A stretch of DNA of 21,579 nucleotides from a virus. Positions 6,757 through 16,782 of the stretch are shown here, piece after piece. How positions within the stretch are numbered: the stretch's first letter is position 1; each line of letters starts with the position of its first letter. The stretch covers positions 1 through 21,579 of IMG/VR virus record IMGVR_UViG_3300035698_020777; one strand, 5' to 3'. Made by a program: the position numbers and the translations under genes. The notes below the pieces were generated by a model, which saw only the letters and a program-made list of their open reading frames with translations, did not search any database and was not told the DNA's origin.

Positions 6757-8615
6757 TGGCTGAGAAAAAGAGAGATATCCGATATGTAAATAAGAATTTT
6801 AATGATTATAGAGATTCCTTAATTGAATATTCTAAAGCATATTTTCCTGATTCTTATAATGATTTTTCAGATGAATCAACAGGGATGTTATTTATGGAAA
6901 TGGCATCTTATGTAGGTGATGTCCTTTCATTTTATCTTGATAACCAAATCCAAGAAACATATTTAACTAATGCCAGACAAACAGAAAATCTCTACAATAT
7001 GGCTTATATGTTGGGGTATAAACCTAAAGTAACAACAGCATCCACAGTTGAGTTAGATGTTTACCAACAACTCCCTTCAATATTAATAGGAGGAGAACAT
7101 GTTCCTGATTATTCTTATGCTTTAAAAATACAAGCAAATTCCCAAGTGAATTCAAGTATTGATACTTCCAATAAATTCTTAATAGGAGATGCTATAGATT
7201 TTTCATATAGTAGTTCAAATGACCCTACCGAAGTAACTGTATATGCATTGCAAGGAACACAACCACAATATTTTTTATTAAAAAAAACAAGAAAAGCAAT
7301 TTCTTCAACAATTAATTCAACAACATTTACATTTTCAAGTCCACAGAAATTTGATACTAGAACTATAACAGATCCAAACATAATAGGTATATTAGATGTA
7401 ATTGATGGGGAAGGGAATGTTTGGTATGAAGTACCCAACCTAGCCCAAGAAACGATTTATGATTCTATATCTAACACCACCCAAAATGACCCCAACTTAT
7501 CAGGGGATGGTAGTGTATCTGATCTTCTAAGATTAAAACAAGTCCAAAGAAGATTTGCATCACGTTTTTTAAATGAGTCGAAATTACAATTACAATTTGG
7601 AGCTGGAGGAACTAATTTAAATGATGAAGAAATAATCCCAAACCCAGACAATGTTGGTTTAGGTTTACCCTTTGATAAGGATAAAATGACTACAGCATTT
7701 TCTCCACTAAATTTTGTATTCACTAATACTTATGGATTAGCCCCTTACAACACAACCCTCACAGTTAGGTATTTAACTGGTGGAGGTGTATCTTCTAATA
7801 CAGCAGCAAACACAATAAATAGCATTAATGGAGGTATCACATTTGCAAATTCAACTGTTTCAAACTCCACATTAGCAAACTCAATATATGCATCAGTAGC
7901 CTTAAATAACATTAAAGCAGCAAGTGGAGGTAAAAGTGGAGATACTACAGAAGAAATAAGACAGAATACAGTAGGGAATTTCCAAAACCAATTAAGAACA
8001 GTTACTCCCCAAGATTTTGTTATAAGATCTTTAAGTATGCCTTCTAATTTAGGGAGTATATCAAAAGCATATGTAACACCTTCAAAAGTAGGAGAATATA
8101 ATTTAGGAGAACTACCATCTGTTTTAGATCTATATGTATTGTCTTATGATTCTTCAAAGAATCTAACTCAAGCAGGTACTACTTTAAAACATAATTTAAA
8201 AACATACCTATATGAATATAGAATGATTAATGATAAAATTAACATTAAAGATGCTTTTATTATTAATATAGGAATTGAATTTGATATAACAGTACTCCCC
8301 AACTACAACAGTAATGAAGTACTAACAAGATGCATAACAGAACTAATATCATCATTTCAAATAGATAAGTGGCAAATTAACCAACCCATAATTTTAAGAA
8401 GTTTATATGTATTATTAGATCAAGTAGAAGGAGTTCAAACTGTTAAGGATATTAAAATCACAAACAAAACTGGAGCTAATCTAGGATACAGTGAATATGC
8501 TTATGATATAGAAGGAGCTACCATAAATAATGTTGTTTACCCTAGTATTGATCCTATGATATTTGAATTAAAATTACCCAATACAGACATCAAAGGCCGC
8601 ATAACTGGTCTCTAA
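6756..8615 (+). CDS. 6: Baseplate wedge protein gp6 (baseplate J family)
   Basis: A 619-residue homologue of T4 gp6, the wedge protein that forms the continuous ring of the baseplate. The N-terminal 110 residues hold the strongest match: NKNFNDYRDSLIEYSKAYFP, then DESTGMLFMEMASYVGDVLS, then QETYLTNARQTENLY and MLGYKPK. These are typical of the T4-like gp6 branch of baseplate J-like proteins. The C-terminal half (about residues 400-619) holds EIRQNTVGNF, TPQDFVIRSL and VEGVQTVKDIKITNKTG, matching the J-like core. The length is close to T4 gp6. The start codon overlaps the gp25 stop. Confidence 0.95.
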   Translation: MAEKKRDIRYVNKNFNDYRDSLIEYSKAYFPDSYNDFSDESTGMLFMEMASYVGDVLSFYLDNQIQETYLTNARQTENLYNMAYMLGYKPKVTTASTVELDVYQQLPSILIGGEHVPDYSYALKIQANSQVNSSIDTSNKFLIGDAIDFSYSSSNDPTEVTVYALQGTQPQYFLLKKTRKAISSTINSTTFTFSSPQKFDTRTITDPNIIGILDVIDGEGNVWYEVPNLAQETIYDSISNTTQNDPNLSGDGSVSDLLRLKQVQRRFASRFLNESKLQLQFGAGGTNLNDEEIIPNPDNVGLGLPFDKDKMTTAFSPLNFVFTNTYGLAPYNTTLTVRYLTGGGVSSNTAANTINSINGGITFANSTVSNSTLANSIYASVALNNIKAASGGKSGDTTEEIRQNTVGNFQNQLRTVTPQDFVIRSLSMPSNLGSISKAYVTPSKVGEYNLGELPSVLDLYVLSYDSSKNLTQAGTTLKHNLKTYLYEYRMINDKINIKDAFIINIGIEFDITVLPNYNSNEVLTRCITELISSFQIDKWQINQPIILRSLYVLLDQVEGVQTVKDIKITNKTGANLGYSEYAYDIEGATINNVVYPSIDPMIFELKLPNTDIKGRITGL

Positions 8616-8624
8616 TAATTAATT

Positions 8625-9743
8625 ATGGCTACTTATAAAATATTCCCCTCTAAAGACAATACAATATATTCTGAATTCCCTATTATGAATGCAGGTTTGG
8701 ACTCAATATTGGAATGTTCAACTTACATTAAAGATGATTCAGGTCAAGTTAGTAGAACATTAATACAATTTTCCCAAGATGAAATAGCTAATCTAATGAG
8801 TGGTAGTATATCTACCTCGAGTTTTTCTGTTTATTTTAAAGAATTTATTGCCCATGCTGATGGATTAAATCTAGAAAATACCATAGAAATATATCCCATA
8901 TCACAAAGTTGGGGAATGGGTACTGGTCATTATGGAGATTTACTCCAAGTAACTAATGGTAGTAGTTGGGAATTTAGAACATCATCAGGTTCAGATGCTT
9001 GGTCCACTTCAAGTTTTGGAGCATATGCTACTGCATCATTCCACCCATCCCACTCAGGAGGTGGAGTTTATTATACAGGATCTTCTTTAGGATTGAATGT
9101 AGTTCATACTAAATCATTTACATATTCAGACGATTTAGATATTGGTGTGGATGTAACTAATACTATTAACACTTGGAATAGTGGAGGATTACCTAATAAT
9201 GGTTTTATTATAAAGCAAAAAAACACAGATGAATTCCAAAATAACCTCCAATATTCAACTACACTCAAGTATTTCTCAATAGATACTCATACCATATACC
9301 CACCCCATTTAGAATTTAGATGGGATGACTATTCATATAATACGGGTTCATCAACAAACACAATACTAAATTCATCAAACTCATTTATATCTGTTACAGA
9401 CAATGATGGTTTATACTACACAGGTAGTATCCAGAAATTCAGAATTAACTCTACCCCCAAATACCCACTAAGGTCATTTTCCACAAGTTCATTATATACT
9501 ACCAATTATTACTTACCAGAAGGAACATCTTTATATGCTATAAAGGATCTAGATACTAATATGTTTGTGGTAGATTTTGATGAAACATATACTAGAATAA
9601 GCTCAGATGAAACAAGTAGTTTTTTTACTGTTTATATGAATGGTTTAGAACCAATGAGACAATATATTATCGTAATAAAGACTATATTGGATGGAACTAC
9701 TAAAATTTTTGAAGATGGGATTACATTTAAAGTAATAAATTAA
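8625..9743 (+). CDS. DNRLRE-like beta-sandwich virion protein
   Basis: A 372-residue, Ser/Thr/Gly-rich protein. The N-terminal 210 residues fit the plan of DNRLRE-type domains: a start of the form YKIFPSKDNTIY with NAGLDSILEC, then SRTLIQFS, a SQSWGMGTGHYGD segment, and DVTNTINTW followed by NNGFIIKQ. In bacterial and phage surface proteins this is a beta-sandwich often tied to carbohydrate binding. Residues about 230-372 look like a second beta domain. The place directly after gp6 is where T4 has gp7 and gp8, but no similarity to either is visible. A baseplate-periphery or fibre-attachment role is inferred. Confidence 0.62.
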   Translation: MATYKIFPSKDNTIYSEFPIMNAGLDSILECSTYIKDDSGQVSRTLIQFSQDEIANLMSGSISTSSFSVYFKEFIAHADGLNLENTIEIYPISQSWGMGTGHYGDLLQVTNGSSWEFRTSSGSDAWSTSSFGAYATASFHPSHSGGGVYYTGSSLGLNVVHTKSFTYSDDLDIGVDVTNTINTWNSGGLPNNGFIIKQKNTDEFQNNLQYSTTLKYFSIDTHTIYPPHLEFRWDDYSYNTGSSTNTILNSSNSFISVTDNDGLYYTGSIQKFRINSTPKYPLRSFSTSSLYTTNYYLPEGTSLYAIKDLDTNMFVVDFDETYTRISSDETSSFFTVYMNGLEPMRQYIIVIKTILDGTTKIFEDGITFKVIN

Positions 9744-10186
9744 TGAAAGCACCACTACAAAGACAAGTATTTAATAGAAAAGAATTTGATAACACAGTTA
9801 ATACTAAATATACACAATTAGTAAATGAATTAGACTTATCATTTTTTGATATTAATTTAGCTACTATAGATGATTTCTTTACATTATATAGTAATTTATT
9901 TTTTGAAATTCCTCAAAATGGGGAAATAAATTCACATGAATATATTGCGAAAAAAAGTGGGGAATATGCTAATTTCTTAGAATTAGATGGGCAAATAAGT
10001 GCTCTTTTAGATGAAATAACTTCCTTAAGGGAAGAAAATTTGGAATTACGAAGAGAAAATATTAACATCCTATTACCAACATCAACTAATAAAAAACCCT
10101 TAATAAAAGGAATAATACAACAAACTCCAAAAATCCAACTTTTAACTGCTGTAAATAGTAAAACCACCCCCAAATCAAAACAATAA
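9743..10186 (+). CDS. Small structural protein with C-terminal coiled coil, 147 residues
   Basis: Residues about 40-80 carry a compact motif of the type DDFFTLYSNLFFEIPQNGEI followed by NSHEYIAKKSGEYANF. A clear leucine/isoleucine heptad helix follows at about 78-108 (LREENLELRRENI), then a basic, unstructured tail (TTPKSKQ). I recall similar short proteins before the large fibre-like gene in marine T4-like phages, but no known function. One-base TAATG overlaps join it to the genes on both sides, so it is probably made in step with them. A chaperone or an oligomerising connector for the giant protein is a fair guess. Confidence 0.65.
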   Translation: MKAPLQRQVFNRKEFDNTVNTKYTQLVNELDLSFFDINLATIDDFFTLYSNLFFEIPQNGEINSHEYIAKKSGEYANFLELDGQISALLDEITSLREENLELRRENINILLPTSTNKKPLIKGIIQQTPKIQLLTAVNSKTTPKSKQ

Positions 10187-13100
10187 TGGATATATCTTCA
10201 TCTATAAACAATATATCACCATCAACAATTACTGATAGTGGGTTTGAACTTATTGACCAAAATATAATCCCCAACCAAATATTTGAAGGTAGTTTCACCC
10301 CTGAAATAGATAAAATTGAATTATTCATTTATGATTTTAATAAAAACATAATACACTCAAATTACCAATTTAAAGATTATTCTATAAGTGATGATAAGCT
10401 TATTACAGAAGAAAATACCGTAACACAACTACAATTAAACCCAAAAGAAGATCTACTTAATGAGGGTTTAAACCAAGGTAATTATTACTCAATATATAAT
10501 TTTATACACAATGAGTTATCATCTTCCCAAGAAGAAAAATATTTCATATCTGAAATTTCATCCGATAGGACAGAAATAAAGATAGGATCAAACTTCATAA
10601 GCAACGAGAACATAGAATCATCATATAATAAACTTAAATCAAAACTAAATAACCCAGAATATTTTGATGAATTTTATATATCGTTTGATGGGAATGTATC
10701 TTTTATAGGAGTTAATATTTTATTAGAAAAGGAAGATAATAAGAATGTAATTCTGATAAAATTATACCAATCTCTACCTCCACAAATAAAATTAAAAGAT
10801 GAAATATACATAACTACTAGAGTTGCTGAAACTATAGCATATGAAATTAAATACTTCCCGAATAATTCATTTATTACTAAGAAGAAATTTATTCAAGGAC
10901 CTAACATTAATATTAAGTTAAATGATGAAATTAATAATTCAACAGATTATAAATCATACCAAGAATTAACAACTTCATTATTAACAGGTTCTAATGACCA
11001 ATTATCAAATATATTAAATAGAAAAGGAGTAACCATAACTCCAAATTATTCTAAAGATACTTTTGATGAATTCATCCATTTTTCATCTGCAAAGGACAGA
11101 ATAAATAATTTCATCCAAAAAATATCCCTGATAGAAAGTTATGAAAATAACATAACATCTATAAATTCAGTAACAGGCTCTACTTCTTCATCAATACAAG
11201 TATCCCAAAGTGCTAACATACTAGAAAATAAAATAAAAGACATCAAATCTCACTTTGATGGGTATGAATATTTCTTATACTATGAATCAGGTTCTTCATC
11301 ATACCCTAAATCAAACACCACACCACCATTTACCTTATATTCTACAGGTTCGAGTAATACTCTAACATGGTTGGGTAGTGATGATGAATTAAATGTTAAC
11401 TATGGAGGTATAGTATTATCTGCATCTTTATACGATAATAATAACTCTGATAATCTTGAATATGCTATTCCAGAATTTATTAGAGATAATGCTGACAACC
11501 AGCAATATATTAACTTTACTCACATGATGGGCCAGCATTTTGACGAATTATGGCTCTACATAAAATCTATAACAGATAAATCAAATACTACAAATGAATT
11601 AGATAAGGGCATACCATTACAACTAGTAAATGAAGCTATCAAATCATTAGGCTTTGAAGGGATAAGCAACAACTACAACAACTCAGACAACTTCATAGGA
11701 CTAACAGGCCTATCAGGTAATGGAGATTACCAACTTCCTTCTGGGTCAGAGATGATAACAGACTTAATATCAATAAATTCTGGTAATTTAAGTAGTTCAT
11801 TTAATCCTGAGGATGAATTTTTGAGTGCATTCCCTTATGCTGTAGATGACATAAGTAAAGAGATTTACAAGAGATTATACCATAATATGTCTTATTTAGT
11901 TAAGAAAAAGGGAACTATTTCTGGGTTAAGACAGCTTATCAATATTTGGGGAGTTCCAAACACTATTTTAAGAATTAATGAATTCGGTGGGAAGAATAGA
12001 GACAACACTAATGACTATGATTCTTGGAATAAGAGATATAGTTATGCATATAACACAAACTCAACATCATCAATATTAATTCCCTGGATAACAACGGGTA
12101 AAAATTCACTAGATGGGGTTGGGGCTAATGGTATTCCAAGCACCATTTTATTTAGATTTAAAACACCAGGAATACCTTCAACTACTACGGGATTGAGAAC
12201 CACCCAATCCCTTTTATCAAAAAGGATAATAAATGACCAAACTAATACATCAACTGAATTTGGTATAAACCTATACTACTCAGGTTCAACTTCCTCAGGC
12301 TCATACTCTGGTTCCATAATGGATCTCAATAATAAGTATGGATCAATACAATTTTTTATTTCTGGCTCGAGTGTAATAAATCAATCATCATCACGTATAA
12401 CTCTCCCATTCTTTGATGGTGATTGGTGGTCAGTAATGCTACAAAAAAGAACATTAAGTAATGGTGATAAGAAATATGAATTAATAGCAAAAAATAATAT
12501 ATATGATGGGTATGATGGAAATAAAATTGGTTATCAATCCTCATCTTCTTTTACTAACTCCCCAATTGGAGATATAGCCACCAACAACCATTGGAAATCA
12601 TACTCTACAGGATCTGAAACTGGTATATATTTGGGAGGATTTATATCAGGTTCTAAACTGGGGAACTTACAGATATCATCAACAGGAAGTTTATTCTCTG
12701 GATCATTCCAAGAATTTAGATTATATTCAAATCCTATAGCTGAAAGTCATTTTGATGATTATGTTATGAATCCTGAATCTATAGAGGGGAACCAAACTAC
12801 AGGATCAGACAGTTCATTTGATTTATTATCTTTTAGAGCTCCACTAGGGAATGAATTAGAAACAAAATTTGAAACAACTCAATACAACTTCCACAGCCAA
12901 TCATTTAATAGTATTCATCCCTCTAACACAACATCAACCACATTATTAAATACTGCTTCATTTGTAGATTATCAAGACTTAAACTATTCATCAAGTGATT
13001 ATAAAGTAATTTATTATTCTAGTTCATTTACTGGGGCATATAGTGAACCTATAGTACAAACTATATATAGGGATCAATTAGCAGCGGGAGTTAGGAATTT

Positions 13101-16050
13101 CAATAACAATAAAATTGAAATTGTTGAAAGTTCTTCTTATGGAAATATATTATCTTTAAATACATCTATTGAACAACAATACCAAAAAGATGAAGATTAT
13201 AATGAAAATTTAAATACTTTAGAAGTTGCATTCTCCCCACAAAATGAAATAAATGATGATATTACTCAAACATATGGGTTTGGAGTTCTCCAAGATATAT
13301 TAGGAGATCCAAGATCAATATTATCTTCTGAAGATTATTATCCCGAATTAAGAAAATTATCAACAGATTATTTCAAAAAATTTAAAAAATCTAACGTAAC
13401 AGATTATATTAAATTAATAAAATATTTTGATAATTCATTATTTAAAGCAATTAAGAACTATGTCCCTGCAAGAACAAGTTTATCAACAGGAATAGTAATT
13501 AAACAACATTTACTAGAAAGGAATAAATATAGGGCCCCAAATATATCAGTTGAATATAGTTCATCCCAAACATATCTTACAGCAAGTTTCGAAACAGATT
13601 TTATGTCTGGGAGTAGTGGAGGATCAACAGATCAATTCAATTATTACTTATCATCATCTACATTCTCATCTACTGGATCAATAGGAATACATAATGGTAT
13701 AGATGATGTATTAGCGTTGGGGACTAACATCACATTCTCTCTATTCAATTCATTCCAAACTTCATCACAAGCATATGCTGGTACTTATAGTGCCCAAGGC
13801 CAAACTCAACCAGGATTTAACCAAGCAACAGCCCAATTCTCCCATTCAATTACGGTAAATGTCCCTGACATCGTAGACGTTAGGATGCATATTTATCTAG
13901 AAAGCGCATTGAATAGTGGATCATTATTTGAATTATATGCCAGAACATCAGATTTTCCTATTTCACAAGTCAATTTAGTAAATTACTTTAATACTAGTTC
14001 TATACAATCTTGGCAAACATTAAATATCCCTATCTCAGACTTTGGATTATCTGGACCTACATTAGATGCTTGGTGGATTTATTTAGCAGATACAAATAAT
14101 GCTATTTGGTATTTAGATAATTTTGAATATTCCATTAATAATGATGATGTAACTACTTACTATGATTCTAATTACAATGTATTAACGGGGGATAACTTAT
14201 TGAATTGGAAATTTAATAAGATAGAAAACACACAGTCATGGGATAATACGTTTGATACTGAAGGGGGATTACAGACTATAATAGAAAACACTCAAAAAGA
14301 ACTATATGATGGTGAATATAGTGGGAGTATATTAACTGTAACTACTACCAGCTTAAACCCTGACAACCCAATAAAGAAATACAACTATGATAACTTCACA
14401 GGCTCTACAATACATTATGATTCTTGGAACCCTAAATTAAATAATGTTGAAGATGTAAGAACTAATAAATTTAAACAAGATGTAGATTATTCTTATGATT
14501 TAAAAACTCCAATAAATTTAGATAACATAAAATCGGGTAGCGCTCTATTAGCTACAGTCCCAGAAAGTAATTATACTACAGCAAGGATTATTAATCCTAG
14601 ATATAGAGGGACAAAGGTATCAAGTTTAACATACAATACATTTACTCCATCAGGAAGTATATCACCTGACATAACATTAAGGTCGGGAATATTAACAACA
14701 TATAACCCATCCCCAATATTCTTAAATGGAGATACGGGATCTTATGGAGGTGATATATCATATGGTAAAAACTCAGTAATAGACACTAGACCTACATATT
14801 TTGCACATTTTAAATCATCCCATAATAATTATAATCTTTGGGGTACTTACACATATACACTAGACCAGCTAATCCTCATACCAGATGAAGATATTAGAGA
14901 AGTACAAGGATATCAACCAATAACTATTCAATTAAATAATGATACCAGAAATACTGTTGATGTTTCAAGTACATTTGGTAATGGTAGAAAGACAACAGCA
15001 GTATATAATTCATTGGTAAAAGATGGTATAGATTATACTAAACTAAAGGTAGGTTCATTTAACATATTCCAGGGAGCATTAGATTTTACAACCCTAAATA
15101 CAAACCAGAAATTAGAGATGGAATTAGCCCCCTCATGGTCATATAATAGATTTGGTCAATTATATAGTGGTTCAAACACTAATTCCCAATCACTAAAGCC
15201 TGTGGTTCAACTCCACACTTCTAGCAAATCAAACGAATTATATTTAAGTGGCAGTCAATTAGGCCCCAATGATTATATTTCATTTTTTAACTCCCAAAGT
15301 CAAGGTAAGAGTTTTGGGGTTGGGTTATGTTCATTAGTTGGTCCTCAACTCCAAGTAATGAATAATTATAATAACTACTTATATAACAGAATCACCAGTT
15401 CTGATGTGTCTAGTGATACTGGGACTCGTTGGACTATGTGGGTGGATCCTTCCTTAAATCCTAAAGACATAAATAATTATTTTATATTAAATCCAAACTA
15501 CCAACAAACACCAGGATATGAAACTCCAAACCAACCATTCATGGTATTACCAGGAGATGAAATTAGAGTTTCTTATCTATATACAGGCTCAAATGCAAAC
15601 GACGCAAAAAGAACAGTAGAACAAGATTTTGTAGTAACAGGATATGCTCAAGGAGCAAAAACTGGAGCAGACATTTATCCTCATTCTCCTGGTAGTGTGA
15701 ATAATAATTATGTCCTTCAACAAAATGGTGTAGGATCTGCAACAGGTGTGATAGGATTTAAAACAAAGGCATATGATACTCTAGTAGTTGAACCAGATCC
15801 TAAAACAATAGAATTCCCTATACCTAAAGGAGAAATTTTTTACTTTACAATTAGAAGAAGAACAGAATCTTCAAATAAAGTAATAGTATACTCTAATGCC
15901 CCATCAGGTACATTAGGACAATCCACAAAATCAGGAGAAGGTTTTCTGATACCAGATGATTGTACTGAAATCCAAAAAGATAATATTAAAAATATAATAA
16001 CTCAACTAAGAGGTAAAAATTCTTTTAGAGATGATAATTCTACAGCCTAA
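10186..16050 (+). CDS. Giant modular virion protein with lectin-like domains, 1954 residues
   Basis: By far the largest gene of the window. Approximate layout: 1-330, beta-rich N-terminus; 440-600, helical region ending in YLVKKKGTISGLRQLINIWG and INEFGG, a motif I recall from large structural proteins of many uncultured phages; 640-870, LamG/concanavalin-A-like region finishing FQEFRLYSNPI; 1040-1120, helical region with NYVPARTSLSTGIVIKQHLL and ERNK; 1170-1320, jelly-roll-like domain ending AIWYLDNFEYS; 1320-1954, beta-rich tail. Ser, Asn, Thr and Gly dominate, with many TGS/SGS turns. The position after gp6 suggests a baseplate-peripheral or adhesin role; it could take the place of T4 gp7 or gp10. 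No frameshift is seen along its whole length. Confidence 0.75.
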   Translation: MDISSSINNISPSTITDSGFELIDQNIIPNQIFEGSFTPEIDKIELFIYDFNKNIIHSNYQFKDYSISDDKLITEENTVTQLQLNPKEDLLNEGLNQGNYYSIYNFIHNELSSSQEEKYFISEISSDRTEIKIGSNFISNENIESSYNKLKSKLNNPEYFDEFYISFDGNVSFIGVNILLEKEDNKNVILIKLYQSLPPQIKLKDEIYITTRVAETIAYEIKYFPNNSFITKKKFIQGPNINIKLNDEINNSTDYKSYQELTTSLLTGSNDQLSNILNRKGVTITPNYSKDTFDEFIHFSSAKDRINNFIQKISLIESYENNITSINSVTGSTSSSIQVSQSANILENKIKDIKSHFDGYEYFLYYESGSSSYPKSNTTPPFTLYSTGSSNTLTWLGSDDELNVNYGGIVLSASLYDNNNSDNLEYAIPEFIRDNADNQQYINFTHMMGQHFDELWLYIKSITDKSNTTNELDKGIPLQLVNEAIKSLGFEGISNNYNNSDNFIGLTGLSGNGDYQLPSGSEMITDLISINSGNLSSSFNPEDEFLSAFPYAVDDISKEIYKRLYHNMSYLVKKKGTISGLRQLINIWGVPNTILRINEFGGKNRDNTNDYDSWNKRYSYAYNTNSTSSILIPWITTGKNSLDGVGANGIPSTILFRFKTPGIPSTTTGLRTTQSLLSKRIINDQTNTSTEFGINLYYSGSTSSGSYSGSIMDLNNKYGSIQFFISGSSVINQSSSRITLPFFDGDWWSVMLQKRTLSNGDKKYELIAKNNIYDGYDGNKIGYQSSSSFTNSPIGDIATNNHWKSYSTGSETGIYLGGFISGSKLGNLQISSTGSLFSGSFQEFRLYSNPIAESHFDDYVMNPESIEGNQTTGSDSSFDLLSFRAPLGNELETKFETTQYNFHSQSFNSIHPSNTTSTTLLNTASFVDYQDLNYSSSDYKVIYYSSSFTGAYSEPIVQTIYRDQLAAGVRNFNNNKIEIVESSSYGNILSLNTSIEQQYQKDEDYNENLNTLEVAFSPQNEINDDITQTYGFGVLQDILGDPRSILSSEDYYPELRKLSTDYFKKFKKSNVTDYIKLIKYFDNSLFKAIKNYVPARTSLSTGIVIKQHLLERNKYRAPNISVEYSSSQTYLTASFETDFMSGSSGGSTDQFNYYLSSSTFSSTGSIGIHNGIDDVLALGTNITFSLFNSFQTSSQAYAGTYSAQGQTQPGFNQATAQFSHSITVNVPDIVDVRMHIYLESALNSGSLFELYARTSDFPISQVNLVNYFNTSSIQSWQTLNIPISDFGLSGPTLDAWWIYLADTNNAIWYLDNFEYSINNDDVTTYYDSNYNVLTGDNLLNWKFNKIENTQSWDNTFDTEGGLQTIIENTQKELYDGEYSGSILTVTTTSLNPDNPIKKYNYDNFTGSTIHYDSWNPKLNNVEDVRTNKFKQDVDYSYDLKTPINLDNIKSGSALLATVPESNYTTARIINPRYRGTKVSSLTYNTFTPSGSISPDITLRSGILTTYNPSPIFLNGDTGSYGGDISYGKNSVIDTRPTYFAHFKSSHNNYNLWGTYTYTLDQLILIPDEDIREVQGYQPITIQLNNDTRNTVDVSSTFGNGRKTTAVYNSLVKDGIDYTKLKVGSFNIFQGALDFTTLNTNQKLEMELAPSWSYNRFGQLYSGSNTNSQSLKPVVQLHTSSKSNELYLSGSQLGPNDYISFFNSQSQGKSFGVGLCSLVGPQLQVMNNYNNYLYNRITSSDVSSDTGTRWTMWVDPSLNPKDINNYFILNPNYQQTPGYETPNQPFMVLPGDEIRVSYLYTGSNANDAKRTVEQDFVVTGYAQGAKTGADIYPHSPGSVNNNYVLQQNGVGSATGVIGFKTKAYDTLVVEPDPKTIEFPIPKGEIFYFTIRRRTESSNKVIVYSNAPSGTLGQSTKSGEGFLIPDDCTEIQKDNIKNIITQLRGKNSFRDDNSTA

Positions 16051-16079
16051 TATAAGTTGGATTAAAAAAATAAAATTGA

Positions 16080-16090
16080 TATATTTATAA
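16080..16090 (+). promoter_or_regulatory. TATATTTATAA motif, candidate phage late promoter
   Basis: An exact 11-base copy sits in the 68-base gap after the giant gene, flanked by an inverted repeat TTGAT (16076-16080) and ATCAA (16090-16094). It is 28 bases before the next start codon, the farthest of the set, so the mRNA would have a true leader of roughly 20 bases. The gene behind it is the only one here that clearly begins with TTG. Confidence 0.55.
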
Positions 16091-16118
16091 TCAAATTAAT
16101 AACTAAAAACAAAATATT

Positions 16119-16781
16119 TTGGGCTTTCTTTCAAATCAAATCGTAACTATTGACGCTATTTTAACAAAAAAAGGTAGAGAACTCTTAGCCAGAGGAGATG
16201 GCTCATTCAAAATTACTCAATTTGCTTTAAGTGATGATGAGATTGATTACACTTTATACAACCCTACCCACCCCTCAGGATCATCATATTATGGAGAAGG
16301 AATTACAAATATGCCTTTATTAGAAGCATTCCCTGATGAAACTCAATCAGTAAAATACAAATTGGTAACTTTACCTAGAGGTACTTCAAAGATGCCAATT
16401 TTGGATATTGGGTATCAATCAATAACAATGAAACAGGGCACTACATTAGCTTTAACTCCCCAAACATTAAATTATCTTGGAGCAAATACATCTAATGAAT
16501 CTTCTGGATACACTGCAACAATTTCTGATGTTAGATTATTTAATAAATTTACTGGATTAGGGATTAATAATGAACAATCAACAAAATTAAATACAAACCA
16601 AACGATAGGCACCAACGTATCTAAAACAGTAATAGGAACTACTATTAATTTAACTGCAACTACAGTTAATACTTTATTTAATACGAACACAACAATCAAA
16701 GCGCAACTGATAATAACAGGCCGAGACAGTGGTGCAAGGTTAGTAATCCCAGTAACAATCACCCAAACAGCAACAGTATAA
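16119..16781 (+). CDS. Conserved virion structural protein, 220 residues, TTG start
   Basis: The first 65 residues are highly characteristic: MGFLSN, then ILTKKGRELLARGDGSFKIT, then FALSDDEIDYTLYNP and SGSSYYGEGI. I recall closely similar starts in structural proteins of T4-related marine phages, beginning at the same MGFLSN, which supports TTG 16119 as the start since no ATG is available upstream in frame. The rest is Thr/Asn-rich and beta-like, with a C-terminal domain ending RLVIPVTITQTATV. It stops one base before the next gene. It is likely part of the tail or fibre structure; the exact location in the virion is unknown. Confidence 0.7.
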   Translation: MGFLSNQIVTIDAILTKKGRELLARGDGSFKITQFALSDDEIDYTLYNPTHPSGSSYYGEGITNMPLLEAFPDETQSVKYKLVTLPRGTSKMPILDIGYQSITMKQGTTLALTPQTLNYLGANTSNESSGYTATISDVRLFNKFTGLGINNEQSTKLNTNQTIGTNVSKTVIGTTINLTATTVNTLFNTNTTIKAQLIITGRDSGARLVIPVTITQTATV

Positions 16782-16782
16782 T

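Noticed and set aside
7115-7723. Two minus-strand open frames inside the gp6 gene
   Set aside because: They lie wholly antisense to a confidently identified gene, have no recognisable motifs, and every supported gene is on the + strand.
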